The position numbers and the translations under genes are program-made. The notes beneath the pieces were generated by a model. The model saw only the letters and a list, made by a program, of their open reading frames with translations, had not been told where the DNA came from and made no database searches. 64,000 bases of DNA from NCBI RefSeq assembly GCF_039524395.1, contig NZ_BAAAGO010000008.1. One strand, given 5' to 3'. This document shows, piece after piece, positions 31,065 through 39,304 of this stretch (its first letter is position 1; every line of letters begins with the position of its first letter). This DNA comes from Micropruina glycogenica (lineage in GTDB: Bacteria; Actinomycetota; Actinomycetes; Propionibacteriales; Propionibacteriaceae).

Positions 31065-31622
31065 TCAGCGCAGATCTTTGTCTTGACCCGGGGGCAACTG
31101 CCGATTCTGCTCAGGGGCAGACTGGCGCCGGTGGCCGCCACCCCCGAACCAGCCCATCAGCAGCGGGATCGCGGTGCCCAGCATCGGCCACATCGGCCAG
31201 TAGTAGATGAAGTGACCCGTACCCACCACGGTCATCAACCAGATCAGGTTGAACATCACCGCCATGCCCAGCCACCAGCGAGGGAATCGGCTCATGCTGA
31301 GACCGCGCGAACCCTGGCCGGAAGGCGGCATGGCGGACTGCGCGAAACCACCTGGATCGACGGCCAGGTCGCCCAGCACCGGCACCAGTTCGCCGAGGGT
31401 CTTGCTGTTCATCGCCTGGTTCACGCGCTGGTCGTATTCGTCCTTGTCGAGCCGTCCTTCGGCATAGGCGTCGGCGAGCATCGACGCGGCGTTGGTGCGG
31501 TCGGCGTCCGAGGCGCGCACCTGCTGGTAACGCGCGTCTCGGGGGTCGGCCGAAAACCTCGCCCAACCCTGGCCGCCCGAGTTCGGCGGCTGCGGAAGGT
31601 TCTGCCACTGTGGTGTCGACAT
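31065..31622 (-). CDS. DUF1707 domain membrane protein
   Basis: 185 residues from ATG at 31622 (GGAG upstream). A polar leader is followed by the DUF1707 domain at about residues 36-88, with RASDADRTNAASMLADAYAE and GRLDKDEYDQRVNQAMNS. This SHOCT-like helical unit is common in actinobacteria. Two membrane helices follow (WWLGMAVMFNLIWLMTVVG and YYWPMWPMLGTAIPLLMGW), then a polar tail. The function of DUF1707 proteins is unknown. Divergent from the GNPGP-repeat protein gene. Confidence 0.85.
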   Translation of the reverse strand: MSTPQWQNLPQPPNSGGQGWARFSADPRDARYQQVRASDADRTNAASMLADAYAEGRLDKDEYDQRVNQAMNSKTLGELVPVLGDLAVDPGGFAQSAMPPSGQGSRGLSMSRFPRWWLGMAVMFNLIWLMTVVGTGHFIYYWPMWPMLGTAIPLLMGWFGGGGHRRQSAPEQNRQLPPGQDKDLR

Positions 31623-31762
31623 GCTGGCGCTCCTCGAACGATCACCGGGCCACCGGGGGCGGCCGCCAGACTGACACCTTAACCCCGACGGTTGCAGACC
31701 ATGGCGAGCGGTCGTTCGGCGAGTAGCCTGGCGACGACCCACGAGTGCGAAGGAGCATATTG

Positions 31763-31975
31763 ATGACGAACGGTGACGGCCAGGCCATCGGCAACCCGGG
31801 CCCCAACTTCGACGACGCCGACGATCGTGTCGCCGTCGGCAACCCCGGCCCCGCCCTCGACCCCGAGGCCGAAATCAATCGCGAGCGGGCGATCGGCAAC
31901 CCGGGCCCGGCCGAGGATTCCGGCGAAGAGTTCGACTACGACAAGGCGATCGGCGACCCCGGCCCCCAGAACTGA
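31763..31975 (+). CDS. small acidic protein with four GNPGP repeats, unknown function
   Basis: 70 residues from ATG at 31763 with GAAGGAG well placed upstream. The protein is almost wholly four units of about 16-19 residues, each with the core AIGNPGP or a variant: AIGNPGP (8-14), AVGNPGP (24-30), AIGNPGP (43-49), AIGDPGP (62-68). Between cores lie acidic stretches such as NFDDADD, DPEAE and DSGEEFD. There is no signal, membrane helix or Cys. The regular Gly-Pro cores and acidic spacers suggest an extended scaffold or a peptide-binding partner. I do not recognise a family. The good ribosome binding site and strict repeat phase argue that it is a real gene. Confidence 0.7.
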   Translation: MTNGDGQAIGNPGPNFDDADDRVAVGNPGPALDPEAEINRERAIGNPGPAEDSGEEFDYDKAIGDPGPQN

Positions 31976-31988
31976 CTCGCCCGGCGGA

Positions 31989-32022
31989 CGAGCTCGAACC
32001 GCCGGTCGAGCGTGTCGAGACT
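31989..32022. repeat. family-A repeat, decayed
   Basis: ACGAGCTCGAACC followed by CCGGTCGAGCGTGTCGAGAC. One decayed and one near-complete unit between the GNPGP gene and the DUF1800 gene. Confidence 0.6.
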
Positions 32023-32151
32023 AGATCCGATCTGCCGCGGCAAGCTGGATCGGCCTACGGTCTGAAGACTTCCTGAAGAGCGGCTGCCGACCCGCTACGA
32101 ATCGGTCGACGAAGGGTCGCGCCCACGCCAAGTGCGCGCACCATCGAAGGC

Positions 32152-33480
32152 ATGGATCCGCTCACTCAGGCGCAGACTGTGCGGCGCGTCGTCGACCGGC
32201 TGGCCTTCGGGCTACCCGCGCACGACCTCGACGCGCTCACCCGGCGGGGGCCGGACGGCGCGGCCCGGGCTTTGCTCGGCCGCGCCGCGGCCGCCCCGAC
32301 GCCACCGGAGTTCGAGCAGGTGCCCGAGCGGGTCAAGGGTGAGAGCACCGTGGCCAAGAAGGCCCGTCGGGTGGTGCTGCGCGCCAACGCCGTGACCCTG
32401 GCCACTTGGTGGCTGTCGCAGCTGATCACCAGCCCCGACCCGGCCCGCGAGCGGTTGACCTGGTTCTGGCACGGGCACTTCGCGACCTCGATTCAGAAGG
32501 TGCGGCTCGCCCACCTGATGCTCACCCAGAACCAGACGTTCCGCAGCCTGGGCGGTGCATCGTTCGGCCCGCTGGCCCACGCCCTGATCGTCGACCCGGC
32601 GCTGATGGTGTGGCTGGACGCCCCAAAGAACCGCACCGGCTCGCCCAACGAGAACCTCGCCCGCGAGTACCTGGAGCTGTTCACCCTCGGCCACGGCAAC
32701 TACACCGAGGCCGACGTCACCGCGGCCGCCCGCGCGCTGACCGGCTTCACCCTGCAGCGCGACGGCGGCACCGCGGTGGCCACGCTGCGGCCGCGCCGGC
32801 ACGACAGTGGCCAGAAGACGCTGCTGGGCCGCACCGGCGACCTCGGCGCCGACGACGTGGTCGACCTGGCCCTGGCCCAACCCGCGTCGGCGACCTTCGT
32901 GATCTCGCGACTCTGGGCCCGCTTCGTCAGCCATGAGCCGCCCCCTGCCGCGCACCTGGAACGCCTCACCACCGCGTACGGCCCCGAGCGGCGCCTCGAC
33001 CGGCTGCTGCTCGCGCTGGTCGCCGACCCCGGTTTCTCTTCGCCCGAGCTGTCACTGGTGAAAGAACCCGTGCTGTGGCTGGTCGGGTTGACCCGCCAAC
33101 TCGGGGTGAGTGCCGACCAGCTCGCCGCCCCCCTCAAGGACGGCCGCACGACCACCCTCGCCCAGAGCCTGTTGGCAGGGTTGGCCGGCATGGGCCAGGT
33201 GCCGTTCCGGCCGCCGAGCGTGGGCGGCTGGCCGTCCGGGCGCGGGTGGCTGTCGAGCGGTGCCGCGGCCACCAGGCTGGCGCTGGCCACCCGGGTCGCC
33301 GCCGCGGCCACCCCGAAGCTGACCGGAACCACCAGGGCCAGGGTGGCCGCCACCGGTCGCCTGCTGGGCGTGGACGCCTGGTCGACGCGCACCGCCGACG
33401 CCCTGGCCGGCGTGGCCGACCGGCCCGCCCAACTGGTGGCCCTGGCCGCCTGCAGCCCCGAGTACATCGTCAGTCGCTAG
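32152..33480 (+). CDS. DUF1800 domain-containing protein
   Basis: 442 residues from ATG at 32152. Family landmarks are clear: VRRVVDRLAFGLPAHDLDAL at the start, RERLTWFWHGHFATS, PALMVWLDAPKNRTGSPNENLAREYLELFTLG (quoted in parts: SPNENLAREYLELFTLG), VTAAARALTGF, and the carboxy VKEPVLWLVG and PPSVGGWPSGRGWLSS. No signal peptide is evident. The function is not established. It is followed after 20 bases by a DUF1501 gene, and the DUF1800-DUF1501 pairing recurs across bacteria, suggesting that the two products work together, possibly on an exported substrate. Confidence 0.9.
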   Translation: MDPLTQAQTVRRVVDRLAFGLPAHDLDALTRRGPDGAARALLGRAAAAPTPPEFEQVPERVKGESTVAKKARRVVLRANAVTLATWWLSQLITSPDPARERLTWFWHGHFATSIQKVRLAHLMLTQNQTFRSLGGASFGPLAHALIVDPALMVWLDAPKNRTGSPNENLAREYLELFTLGHGNYTEADVTAAARALTGFTLQRDGGTAVATLRPRRHDSGQKTLLGRTGDLGADDVVDLALAQPASATFVISRLWARFVSHEPPPAAHLERLTTAYGPERRLDRLLLALVADPGFSSPELSLVKEPVLWLVGLTRQLGVSADQLAAPLKDGRTTTLAQSLLAGLAGMGQVPFRPPSVGGWPSGRGWLSSGAAATRLALATRVAAAATPKLTGTTRARVAATGRLLGVDAWSTRTADALAGVADRPAQLVALAACSPEYIVSR

Positions 33481-33500
33481 TGCCGTCACGAGGAGCAGCC

Positions 33501-34763
33501 ATGACCACACCCACCCTGCCGACCACAGTGCACACCACCACCCGGCGCCGCTTTCTGACCTGGTCGGGGGTGACCGCCGGCGCCCTCGTGGCCGGCGGGG
33601 CCGCCACGCTGTCGTGGCCGCAGTTGTTCGCAGCCGCCCAACGCACCCCGCTCGACCCACAGGCCGGCGTGCTGGTCGTGGTCACCCTGTACGGCGGCAA
33701 CGACGGGCTGAACACCGTGGTGCCCGCAGCCGACCCGGCCTACGCAGCGGCCCGTCCCGACCTGGCGTACCGACCCGACGAGGTGCTCGACGTCGGCACC
33801 GGCCTCGGCCTCAACCCCGGCCTCAAAGGGCTCAAGAGCTTGTGGGACGACAAGTCGCTGGCCATCGTGCACGGCGTCGGCTACCCCCAACCCGACCGCA
33901 GCCATTTCGCCTCGATGGCGATCTGGCAGTGCGGCTCACCAGGCACGCCCGCGACCTCGGGCTGGCTCGGCCGCTGGCTCGACTTGGCGCCCGACCCGGT
34001 CAAGGCGCTGGCCCTCGACCCGGTGCTGCCGCCGCTGCTGGCCGGCACCCGCACCGCCGGCTCGACGCTCGGCCGTACCCGGCTGGCCCTGCCCCGCGGC
34101 GCGGCCGGACGCACCGTGGCAGGGTTGGCCCTGCCCAGCCCGTCCGACGGGCCCTGGCAGGCAGCAGCCGCCACCTCACTGGCCGACCTGGTGAAGGCGT
34201 CCGGCACGTTTCACGACGCTGTGGCCGAGATCGACGACCAGCAAGACGAGACCACCGCACCCGGCGGCAGTGCCGGCGGCCAGTCCGACCTGGCCAAGCA
34301 GCTCGCCATCGTGGCCGGCCTGGTCGAACTGGGCGTACCCACCCGGGTCTACTCGGTGTCGCTCGGCGGGTTCGACACCCATTCGGACGAACGCGGCACC
34401 CAAGAGCGGCTGCTCGCCCAGTTGGACGCCGCCCTGGCCGGCTTCGCCGCCCGGCTGGCCAAGACCGAGCGCGGCCGGCAGGTGGTCACCATGGTCTATT
34501 CGGAGTTCGGCCGCCGGGTGCACGCCAACGCCTCCGAAGGCACCGACCACGGCACCGCCGGCCCGATGTTCGTGTTCGGCCGCGGCGTGCAGGGGGGCCA
34601 CTACGGCAGCCAGCCCAGCCTCACCGACCTCGACGAAGGCGACCTGCGGGCGTCCACCGACTTTCGCGACGTGTACGGCTCGATGCTCACCGGCGTGCTC
34701 GGCGCCGACCCGGGCCAGGTGCTGAACGGCTGGACGAACACCGTGCCCCGACTGTTCGGCTGA
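33501..34763 (+). CDS. DUF1501 domain-containing protein, Tat-exported
   Basis: 420 residues from ATG at 33501 with GAGGAG upstream. Twin-arginine signal TTRRRFLTWSGVTAGALVAGG. The DUF1501 core, related to the alkaline-phosphatase/sulfatase fold, shows VVVTLYGGNDGLNTVVP, the SMAIWQCGSP block, SLGGFDTHSDERGTQERLL and YSEFGRRVHANASEGTDHGTA. The His and Asp residues in GGFDTH and GTDHG are the likely metal ligands. An enzymatic hydrolase role is plausible but unproven. Second gene of the DUF1800-DUF1501 pair. Confidence 0.9.
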   Translation: MTTPTLPTTVHTTTRRRFLTWSGVTAGALVAGGAATLSWPQLFAAAQRTPLDPQAGVLVVVTLYGGNDGLNTVVPAADPAYAAARPDLAYRPDEVLDVGTGLGLNPGLKGLKSLWDDKSLAIVHGVGYPQPDRSHFASMAIWQCGSPGTPATSGWLGRWLDLAPDPVKALALDPVLPPLLAGTRTAGSTLGRTRLALPRGAAGRTVAGLALPSPSDGPWQAAAATSLADLVKASGTFHDAVAEIDDQQDETTAPGGSAGGQSDLAKQLAIVAGLVELGVPTRVYSVSLGGFDTHSDERGTQERLLAQLDAALAGFAARLAKTERGRQVVTMVYSEFGRRVHANASEGTDHGTAGPMFVFGRGVQGGHYGSQPSLTDLDEGDLRASTDFRDVYGSMLTGVLGADPGQVLNGWTNTVPRLFG

Positions 34764-34765
34764 GC

Positions 34766-34929
34766 GTGAACGGGATTGGGGTTCCGAATACCGTTCACCA
34801 TCCCCCCACTGACCGGAAAGGGAGACGGTTCCGACTATCGTTCAGGCTGCCTCCGTCCCGATTTCTGGCTTGCCAGAGCAAAGTGCGCCGGCTCAGATGA
34901 ACGGGAATCGGAACCGTCCCCAATACCCG
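34766..34929. repeat. family-C repeat cluster with TGAACGG arms
   Basis: A full palindrome at 34766-34798 has arms GTGAACGG...CCGTTCAC around GGGGTTCC. It is followed by GGAGACGGTTCCGACTATCG at about 34821 and by TGAACGGGAATCGGAACCGT at 34898. All share the GGAACCGTCCC-type core but have different arms from the copies at 22148-22224. The cluster follows the DUF1501 stop directly. Confidence 0.75.
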
Positions 34930-34940
34930 CCAGACTTCGG

Positions 34941-36269
34941 TCAGCGGTGATACCGCAACGAGTTCGGACGGCACTCGGCCTCGGTGCCGATGCGCAGGTC
35001 GGGGCTGACCTTGCCGTCGTCGCGCAGCGTCAGCAGCCGGGCGGCCACCCGGTCGCGGATCGTCCACGGGTCGAGGGTGTTCAGGTAGATCTTGGTGGCG
35101 CCCTCGAAGCCGGCCAGGGTCGAGATGCGCCACTTCAGCACGATGCGCCAGGGCATGGCCACATCGACGTCGATCGGCCGGTAATGCCACTCTTCGTTCG
35201 AGGGCACGTCCACCCCGGTGGCCGCATGCATCGCGTGCAGCATGTCAGACATGCCGCGCAGCTCTTCGGGCGCCTGCTCCCACGGGTCGCATTCGGCGCT
35301 CTTGCTGTAGATCTCAAGGGACGGGAAGCGGTGCCCGAAGCCTGCGAACGCGATGGCGTGGTCGTTCTCGGCCAGCACCAGATTCTTGTAACCCGCGTAG
35401 TTCACCGCGTTCTCGTTGAACACGTTGGGGTTGTCGCGCAGCAGCGCCACGGCCCGCTCGGCCTGCACACCGCGCTCGTCCACGGCCACCAGTTGCTTGT
35501 GCAGGTGATCGAAGGACGCGCCGGCCGGCTTCAGCCAGTTCTGAAACACCACCACGTAGCGGGCGTAGCGGTTCAGGTTGAACAGCGCCTGAATGGACTC
35601 GACCGTGAACGACAGCAGGGCCCCGTGCTCGTCGGGCGTCATGGTGCCAGAGGCGGCCAGTTGGGTGTTGTCTGTGGCGCCGTCCACGAAATGTCGGCGG
35701 CTGATGATCACGTCATGCCCGCCCCCGAAGAAGCCCGACGCGAAGTCGACCTGTTCGGCCTCAGTCATCGCGTCCACCTGCTCGTGGGTGCGGCCGCCGG
35801 CCAGCAGTTTGGTGCGGGCCACGCCCAGCACATGGTCGCGACCGATCGGCGAGTCGAGGTAGGCCGCCTTACGCGCCGCCACCCGCGGCGGCAGGGTGTA
35901 GCCGTAGTTGGCGTTCCAGTACTGATAGCTCAGAATCTCGAACAGGTTCGGCACCCGGCGAAACTCGGCGACGGTGGTGAACAACTCCTCGGCCGTGGTG
36001 CCGTAGCGCACCTCGCGGGTGCCGTCGGGGTGCCTGATCATGCGCGACTTCTCGGGCGGCGTCTCCAGGTAGCGCTGCTCGCAGAAGGGGCAGTACCGGC
36101 CCTGCATGGCCGGGTCGAGCGGCACCGGATCGGGCAGCGTCACACCCAGCGGCCTGTTGCCGCGCCCGGCCACGGTCCACACCTCGGTGCCCGAGAAAGG
36201 GTTCAGTTGCTTGACGGTGCCGTCGGCCATCATGGTCAACCAGTCCGGCTCGCGGTGGGACGTCAGCAT
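34941..36269 (-). CDS. DUF4921 family (galactose-1-phosphate uridylyltransferase-like) protein
   Basis: 442 residues from ATG at 36269 with GGGGAG upstream; the longer open frame is antisense noise. A CxxC pair (GRYCPFCEQRY) near residue 60 could hold zinc or iron as in GalT. The HIT-superfamily-like block FDHLHKQLVAVDERG resembles the nucleotidyl-transfer His motif, but not HxHxQ exactly. The remainder (YWNANYGYTLPPRV, FGHRFPSLEIYSKS) follows DUF4921 members. A nucleotidyltransferase activity is possible but unproven. Divergent from the WhiB-type gene. Confidence 0.75.
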   Translation of the reverse strand: MLTSHREPDWLTMMADGTVKQLNPFSGTEVWTVAGRGNRPLGVTLPDPVPLDPAMQGRYCPFCEQRYLETPPEKSRMIRHPDGTREVRYGTTAEELFTTVAEFRRVPNLFEILSYQYWNANYGYTLPPRVAARKAAYLDSPIGRDHVLGVARTKLLAGGRTHEQVDAMTEAEQVDFASGFFGGGHDVIISRRHFVDGATDNTQLAASGTMTPDEHGALLSFTVESIQALFNLNRYARYVVVFQNWLKPAGASFDHLHKQLVAVDERGVQAERAVALLRDNPNVFNENAVNYAGYKNLVLAENDHAIAFAGFGHRFPSLEIYSKSAECDPWEQAPEELRGMSDMLHAMHAATGVDVPSNEEWHYRPIDVDVAMPWRIVLKWRISTLAGFEGATKIYLNTLDPWTIRDRVAARLLTLRDDGKVSPDLRIGTEAECRPNSLRYHR

Positions 36270-36485
36270 GGGTAGAGCTCCCCTGGATTCTGTAGTGCCC
36301 CTCAGGGTAGCGTCAGGCTCAGTTGGTTCGGCACCGACCCACCCCCCGAGGGTCTCCGACCGACGGAATCGCCTTCCGGCATCGCCACCCGGTAACCGAT
36401 CGGCACCATTCCGCAGACCCTGCAACCAAATCGTGACCTCCCGCGTCCAACCCCGATGAGGACCAGTCACGGAAGTGAGAACGAC

Positions 36486-37052
36486 ATGCCGCACGCGCCC
36501 ATCGAAACCCGCGCCGCCTGCATCGACAACCCTGCTCTGTTTCAGCACGAACTGCTCGAAGAGCCGGTCAAGGCACGGCAGGGCACTGATGCCCAGCGTC
36601 GCCAGGCGCTGCTCGCCGCCCGCGCCGCCGCCGTCTGCGCCGGTTGCCCGCTGTTCACCTCGTGCCTGTACGAGGCCGTGGTCGACCACGACGTGGCCGG
36701 CTTCGTGGCCGGCAGCACCGAGGCGCAGCGCGTCCAGATGCGGCACGCGCTCGGCGTGAAGGTCGAGCCGGACGATCTGGACGTCCTGTCGGGCGTGGTG
36801 CGCGGCGGCCGTCAGATCAACCATGACGAGGTCGTCCGGCTGCGCCAGGCCAACCCGCACGAGAGCCTCGAAGTGCTGGCCATGCGGCTGGGCTGCTCGC
36901 TGTCGACGGTGAAGCGCCACATGCGTCGCGCCCGTACCGCCCCGGCCGAGGTGAAACTCGCCATTGTCAAGCCGAGCGTCGAGCGGGTGCTGGCCGTGTT
37001 CGCCGCGGTGGTGGGCTACCCGCGTCGTCCGCGCGAGCAGCGGGTCGCCTGA
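36486..37052 (+). CDS. WhiB-family iron-sulfur protein with C-terminal helix-turn-helix
   Basis: 188 residues from ATG at 36486. Four Cys (12, 51, 54, 60) in RAACIDN and CAGCPLFTSC give the WhiB C...CxxCxxxxxC cluster site. The turn normally GVWGG reads GFVAGST. WhiB proteins are usually 80-130 residues; here about 85 residues are added, with a helix-turn-helix (VLAMRLGCSLSTVKRHMRRA at about 130-150). The spacing between the first and second Cys is long. It probably binds a 4Fe-4S cluster and DNA. The fusion may replace the need for a sigma-factor partner in DNA binding. Confidence 0.8.
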   Translation: MPHAPIETRAACIDNPALFQHELLEEPVKARQGTDAQRRQALLAARAAAVCAGCPLFTSCLYEAVVDHDVAGFVAGSTEAQRVQMRHALGVKVEPDDLDVLSGVVRGGRQINHDEVVRLRQANPHESLEVLAMRLGCSLSTVKRHMRRARTAPAEVKLAIVKPSVERVLAVFAAVVGYPRRPREQRVA

Positions 37053-37066
37053 GCCACCCGACCCAC

Positions 37067-37163
37067 GTCATTCCGGCGAAAGCCGGAATCTCACAACCGA
37101 CGGCCGCGCACGCCACGTCCCCACGACCCGGCAGAGATCCCGACTTCCGTCGGGATGACGAGA
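37067..37163. repeat. two family-D hairpin repeats in opposite orientation
   Basis: GTCATTCCGGCGAAAGCCGG at 37068 and the inverted GATCCCGACTTCCGTCGGGA ending near 37157. Together they could form a large stem between convergent genes (WhiB-type and dppF), and may act as a bidirectional terminator. Confidence 0.75.
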
Positions 37164-37192
37164 TCCCCACAAGGCTGGATGGCCGCCCTCCG

Positions 37193-38278
37193 CTATTCGG
37201 CGACCGCTGCCTCGACCACCAGCGAGTCGGCGGGTTCAACCCGTCCAGCCAGAATCGACTCGGCCCAGTGACACGACACCCGATGGCCGGGGTGGCCCTC
37301 GATGACCCGCAGTTCAGGCACCTCGGTGTCGCACAGCGTGGGCTGCCGGTAGGGGCAGCGGGTGTGGAATCGGCAGCCGGACGGTGGGTTGGCCGGGCTG
37401 GGCAGGTCGCCGCGCAGCAGAATGCGTTCGCGTCGGTCTTCGACCTCGGGGTCGGGAATCGGAATCGCCGACATGAGCGCGATCGTGTAGGGGTGCAGCG
37501 GCGTTTGGTACAGCTCGTCCGCATCGGCCTCTTCGACCAGCCGGCCCAGATACATCACGCCGACCCGGTCGCTGATGTGCCGCACCACCGCAAGGTCGTG
37601 GGCGATCACCACGTAGGTGAGCCCGAACTCCTTCTGCAGCCGCTCCAGCAGGTTGATCACCTGCGCCTGCACCGACACGTCGAGGGCCGAGACGGGTTCG
37701 TCGGCGATCACCAGATCGGGGTTGAGAATCATGGCCCGGGCGATGCCGATGCGTTGCCGTTGGCCGCCCGAGAACTCGTGGGGGTACTTGGCCAGGGCTG
37801 AGCGCGGCATGCCGACCAGTTCGAGCATGTCGGCGGCTCGCTTGATCAGTTCGGCCTGCGGACGCGGGTCGTGCACGCGCAGCGGCTCGATCATCAGGCT
37901 CTGCACCGATTGGCGCGGGTCGAGCGAAGCCAGGGGGTCTTGGAACACCATCTGCATACGCCGTCTGGCCTGGCGCAGTTTCTCACCGCTGAGGGCGCTG
38001 ACGTCGACCCCGTCGAGGGTGACCGTGCCGCCCGTGGGCTCTTCGAGCCGCAGCACCGCGCGTCCGAACGTCGACTTGCCGCAGCCCGACTCACCCACCA
38101 AGCCGTAGGTGCTGCCGCGACGTACCCTCAGCGACACGCCGTCCACGGCCTTCACGTGACCGACGGTGCGGTCGACGACCAGGCCCTTCTTGATCGGAAA
38201 GTGCACCTTGAGGTCGTCGACCACCAGCAGGTCATCTCGTTGGTCGAGCTTGTCGAGACCCTCAGAGCCGTCAGCCAT
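37193..38278 (-). CDS. dppF: peptide ABC importer ATP-binding protein, OppF/DppF
   Basis: 361 residues. Walker A GESGCGKST, signature FSGGQRQR, Walker B LVIADEPVSALD, H-loop VIAHD. The carboxy-terminal oligopeptide/dipeptide domain has CRFHTRCPYRQPTLCDTEVP with the Cys residues (FHTRC...C) that bind a 4Fe-4S cluster in some DppF proteins. The start overlaps the dppD stop by 8 bases. Codons 7-14 (GLDKLDQR) are family-A repeat DNA, so a repeat has become part of the coding region. Last gene of the dppBCDF-type operon. Confidence 0.93.
   Translation of the reverse strand: MADGSEGLDKLDQRDDLLVVDDLKVHFPIKKGLVVDRTVGHVKAVDGVSLRVRRGSTYGLVGESGCGKSTFGRAVLRLEEPTGGTVTLDGVDVSALSGEKLRQARRRMQMVFQDPLASLDPRQSVQSLMIEPLRVHDPRPQAELIKRAADMLELVGMPRSALAKYPHEFSGGQRQRIGIARAMILNPDLVIADEPVSALDVSVQAQVINLLERLQKEFGLTYVVIAHDLAVVRHISDRVGVMYLGRLVEEADADELYQTPLHPYTIALMSAIPIPDPEVEDRRERILLRGDLPSPANPPSGCRFHTRCPYRQPTLCDTEVPELRVIEGHPGHRVSCHWAESILAGRVEPADSLVVEAAVAE
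38237..38260. repeat. family-A repeat unit inside dppF
   Basis: TTGGTCGAGCTTGTCGAGAC (minus-strand reading GGTCTCGACAAGCTCGACC) encodes residues GLDKLDQR near the DppF amino terminus. It sits immediately after the start codon region shared with the end of dppD. Confidence 0.8.
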
Positions 38279-39302
38279 GGGTCACCTCCGCGGGGTGGAC
38301 GCAGCGCACCGGGTGGTCCGGCGGCGAATCGGGCAGCGGCTCCAAGGGAATGTCGGGTCGCACGCACTCGTCGGTGGCGTGCCGGCAGCGCGGCGCGAAC
38401 GCGCAGGCCTTCGACCACGTGATGGTGTCGCGCGGGGTGCCGGGAATCGGCTGCAGCGGTTCGCCGCGGGGCAGGTCGAGCCGCGGAATGGACGCCAGCA
38501 GGCCGTGGGTGTACCGGTGCCTCGGGTGGGCGAACAGCTCTTGCCGGGGGGCCGACTCGACGATGCGGCCCGAATACATCACGTTGACGTGGTCGCACAG
38601 CCCGGCCACCACGCCCAGGTCGTGGGTGATCATGATCATCGCCGTGCCCGAGTCGGTGACCAGCTCTTTGAGCAGTTCGAGCACCTGAGCCTGAATCGTC
38701 ACGTCGAGGGCCGTGGTGGGCTCGTCGCAGATCAGCAGCTTGGGCTTGCAGGCCAGCGCCATGGCGATCAGTGCCCGCTGCCGCATGCCGCCCGACAACT
38801 GGTGCGGGTACTCCTTCAGGCGTCGTTCGGGGTCGGGAATGCCGCAGCGGCGCAGCAGGTCGACCGACTCGGCCATGGCCGCCTTCTTGGTGGTCTTGGT
38901 GTGGGTGAGCAGCACCTCGGCCACCTGCACGCCGATCGGCACCACCGGGTTGAGCGAGCTGATCGGGTCTTGAAACACCATCGCGATCTCAGAGCCGCGC
39001 AACTTGGCCATGGCCCGATCGCCCATGCTGAGCAGGTCTTGGCCCTTGTACCGCACCTGGCCGGTCACCTCGACGCCGCGTGCGGGCAGCAGGCCCATCA
39101 GCGCGAGCACGGTGACCGATTTGCCCGAGCCCGATTCGCCCACCACGCCGACGATCTCGCCGGGGTCGACGGAGTAACTGACGCCGTCCACAGCGCGGGT
39201 CTGCGACCGGCGATGCTTGAACGTGACGCTCAGGTTGTCGATTTCGAGCAGCGGCTCGCGCTCAGTCACCGCGGTGCCGCCCTGAGCCTGGGTCTGGGTC
39301 AT
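38271..39302 (-). CDS. dppD: peptide ABC importer ATP-binding protein, OppD/DppD
   Basis: 343 residues from ATG at 39302 with GAGGCGG upstream. Walker A GESGSGKS, signature LSGGMRQR, Walker B LLICDEPTTALD, H-loop MITHD. The oligopeptide carboxy-terminal domain with ACAFAPRCRHATDECVRP carries four Cys spaced as in the 4Fe-4S cluster motif. It drives uptake together with DppF. Two bases separate it from dppC. Confidence 0.93.
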   Translation of the reverse strand: MTQTQAQGGTAVTEREPLLEIDNLSVTFKHRRSQTRAVDGVSYSVDPGEIVGVVGESGSGKSVTVLALMGLLPARGVEVTGQVRYKGQDLLSMGDRAMAKLRGSEIAMVFQDPISSLNPVVPIGVQVAEVLLTHTKTTKKAAMAESVDLLRRCGIPDPERRLKEYPHQLSGGMRQRALIAMALACKPKLLICDEPTTALDVTIQAQVLELLKELVTDSGTAMIMITHDLGVVAGLCDHVNVMYSGRIVESAPRQELFAHPRHRYTHGLLASIPRLDLPRGEPLQPIPGTPRDTITWSKACAFAPRCRHATDECVRPDIPLEPLPDSPPDHPVRCVHPAEVTHG

Positions 39303-39304
39303 GG

